Assembly (NCBI GenBank): GCA_020349865.1
Contig: CP070700.1
Span: 4,422,823-4,428,240, forward strand
DNA: 5,418 bases
Source of the DNA: Desulfobacteraceae bacterium
GTDB taxonomy: Bacteria > Desulfobacterota > DSM-4660 > Desulfatiglandales > Desulfatiglandaceae
Reading direction: 5' to 3'
Shown: in pieces, positions 4,203 through 5,418 of the stretch
How the letters are laid out: each line of letters starts with the position of its first letter
Numbering within the stretch: position 1 is the stretch's first letter
The notes under the pieces: model-generated
Told to the model about the DNA's origin: nothing
Seen by the model: the letters and a program-made list of their open reading frames with translations, nothing else
Database searches by the model: none
Position numbers and translations under genes: made by a program

Positions 4203-5418
4203 TCAAAATGAGTTTCGCTTCCCTGAATTTGTAAAGACGCCATCACGTTTCCGAAATCCCATTGGAAAATACCGGCTCCACAGGACCAATGACTGTATTG
4301 CCTGTGGGAAATGTGCAGAGATGTGCCCTTACGGTGTGCACATTGTAAGAAGAGGGCAGGTGTTTGTTAAGAACCACTACCTGTGCACGGGGGTTGATTG
4401 CCCTGAACCCTGTTATGAGGTCTGCCAGGTGCAGGCCCTTTCTATCAGGCGAAACCCTGATTTTGATGCCATGGGAGACCTTCGATGGACCCCTGATCTA
4501 CTGGTGAGCACCTGGCATATGGCCGAGTTCGGCAAGGTTCCTCCAGCGGGTCTTGAACACAGGATCGGCGGTTCCGAAGGGGGGGTTGATAGGCTACGCC
4601 TTATCTTTAAAGGTGGCAAATTAAGACAGGGCTCATCTTCAGGTGGGTCAGATGAAGTGGTAGATTTAGGGGTAGATTTAAACAGAAGGCATGATAGCGC
4701 CCACAAGATCAAGATTGAGGTCCCTTTTTATGGTGGCGGCATGTCCTACGGTTCTGTGAGCATCACTACAATGCTCAGCAGGATCAAGGCCGCGGCTGCC
4801 CTCGGCACCTTTTGCTGTACAGGGGAGGGCGGTTACCCTGATGAACTCAAACCTTACGACGACCATGTGATCACTCAGGTGGCCACCGGGCTGTTCGGGG
4901 TCAGGGAGGAGACCATCCGGAGAGTAAAAATTGTTGAGTTCAAGTACGCCCAAGGAGCCAAGCCGGGCCTTGGCGGGCATCTGCTGGGAGACAAAGTAAC
5001 CCCGGGCGTTGCCCGTATGCGTGAGGCCGTGGTGGGGTATCCTCTCTTTTCACCTTTTCCGTTTCACAGCGTGTATTCTGTAGAGGACCACAAAAAACAT
5101 GTGGATTGGATAAAGGCCATCAATCCTCAGGCCTTGGTATCCGTCAAGGTATCCACCCCAACCGATGTGGATATGGTGACTGTAGGGAGCTATTATGCCG
5201 GCGCTCATATCATTCATTTGGATGGAAGCTATGGCGGGACCGGGGCTGCTCCTGATATCGCCAAAAAGAATATCGCCATGCCCATTGAATACGCGATTCC
5301 CAAGGTCCACCGCTTTTTACAGGAGGAGGGAGTCAGGGACAAAATAACGGTGATCGCCAGTGGCGGAATCAGGACCCCCCATGATGTGGCAAAGATTATA
5401 GCGCTGGGAGCGGATGGT
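4195..5418 (+). CDS. Ferredoxin-fused GltB-type FMN domain protein (glutamate synthase family), 3' truncated
   Basis: The frame is open from TTG 4195 to the window edge, 408 residues without a stop, and continues beyond. The N-terminus has a classic ferredoxin cluster C34-x2-C37-x2-C40-x3-C44-P and an odd second one, C64-x4-C69-x3-C73-x3-C77. A linker NPDFDAMGDLRWTPD...AEFGKVPPAG matches the preceding gene. The GltB FMN/2-oxoglutarate domain follows with its hallmarks: PFYGGGMSYGSVS (177-189), TGEGG (209-213), QGAKPGLGGHLLGDKV (253-268), VSVKV (315-319, the usual active-site Lys region), DGSYGGTGAAP (343-353) and ASGGIRTPHDVAK (388-400). The [3Fe-4S] cysteine region should lie just past the edge. 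There is no N-terminal glutaminase, as in archaeal-type split glutamate synthases, so ammonia or another subunit would have to provide nitrogen if it makes glutamate. It overlaps the preceding gene by 8 bases, so the two are very probably translated together. Family call firm; substrate unknown, and an electron-transfer role with MetVF is possible. Confidence 0.85.
   Translation, partial: MSDQNEFRFPEFVKTPSRFRNPIGKYRLHRTNDCIACGKCAEMCPYGVHIVRRGQVFVKNHYLCTGVDCPEPCYEVCQVQALSIRRNPDFDAMGDLRWTPDLLVSTWHMAEFGKVPPAGLEHRIGGSEGGVDRLRLIFKGGKLRQGSSSGGSDEVVDLGVDLNRRHDSAHKIKIEVPFYGGGMSYGSVSITTMLSRIKAAAALGTFCCTGEGGYPDELKPYDDHVITQVATGLFGVREETIRRVKIVEFKYAQGAKPGLGGHLLGDKVTPGVARMREAVVGYPLFSPFPFHSVYSVEDHKKHVDWIKAINPQALVSVKVSTPTDVDMVTVGSYYAGAHIIHLDGSYGGTGAAPDIAKKNIAMPIEYAIPKVHRFLQEEGVRDKITVIASGGIRTPHDVAKIIALGADG

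Noticed and set aside
3719..4246. 175-codon minus strand frame opposite the first GltB-like gene
   Set aside because: The + strand here carries conserved flavin and cysteine motifs; the antisense translation is serine/proline-rich without motifs and has no family resemblance.

Overview
The window reads as a piece of a strictly anaerobic bacterial genome. Five genes lie on the + strand, and their iron-sulfur proteins and C1 enzymes fit an organism with a Wood-Ljungdahl (reductive acetyl-CoA or reverse) pathway. A sulfate-reducing Desulfobacterota-type bacterium is my best guess, because those genomes often pair mvhD-type genes with metV-metF. This lineage call is inference from gene content, moderate GC and repeat-rich spacers, not from a marker gene.

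Layout. Positions 1-56 hold at most the tail of an upstream gene that cannot be assigned, followed by a convincing intrinsic terminator (57-98). A stand-alone MvhD/FlpD-type [2Fe-2S] electron-transfer subunit follows (209-649). A 368-base spacer (650-1017) contains no gene but is packed with palindromic, REP-like and short tandem repeats. Next come metV (1018-1686) and metF (1692-2606), five bases apart, encoding the MetVF type of 5,10-methylene-tetrahydrofolate reductase. A second spacer (2607-2807) carries a long inverted repeat built from AAACTTG heptamers. Two consecutive glutamate-synthase-like flavoproteins, each with an N-terminal two-cluster ferredoxin domain, close the window: 2808-4202, and 4195 onward, which overlaps the first by 8 bases, starts at TTG and runs off the right edge.

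How the genes may work together. In Moorella thermoacetica, MetF and MetV form a complex with HdrABC and MvhD, so MvhD, MetV and MetF here plausibly belong to one methylene-THF reductase electron-transfer system. No HdrA is present in the window. In its place on the map lie two FMN/Fe-S proteins related to GltB but lacking the glutaminase domain. The two share a linker motif, so they look like an ancient tandem duplication. They keep complementary sets of conserved GltB-family motifs, which suggests an obligate heteromer with one active flavin site and one structural or electron-relay subunit. Whether this pair makes glutamate or serves as an electron-transfer module for the C1 pathway cannot be decided from this sequence. 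It is the most interesting point here.
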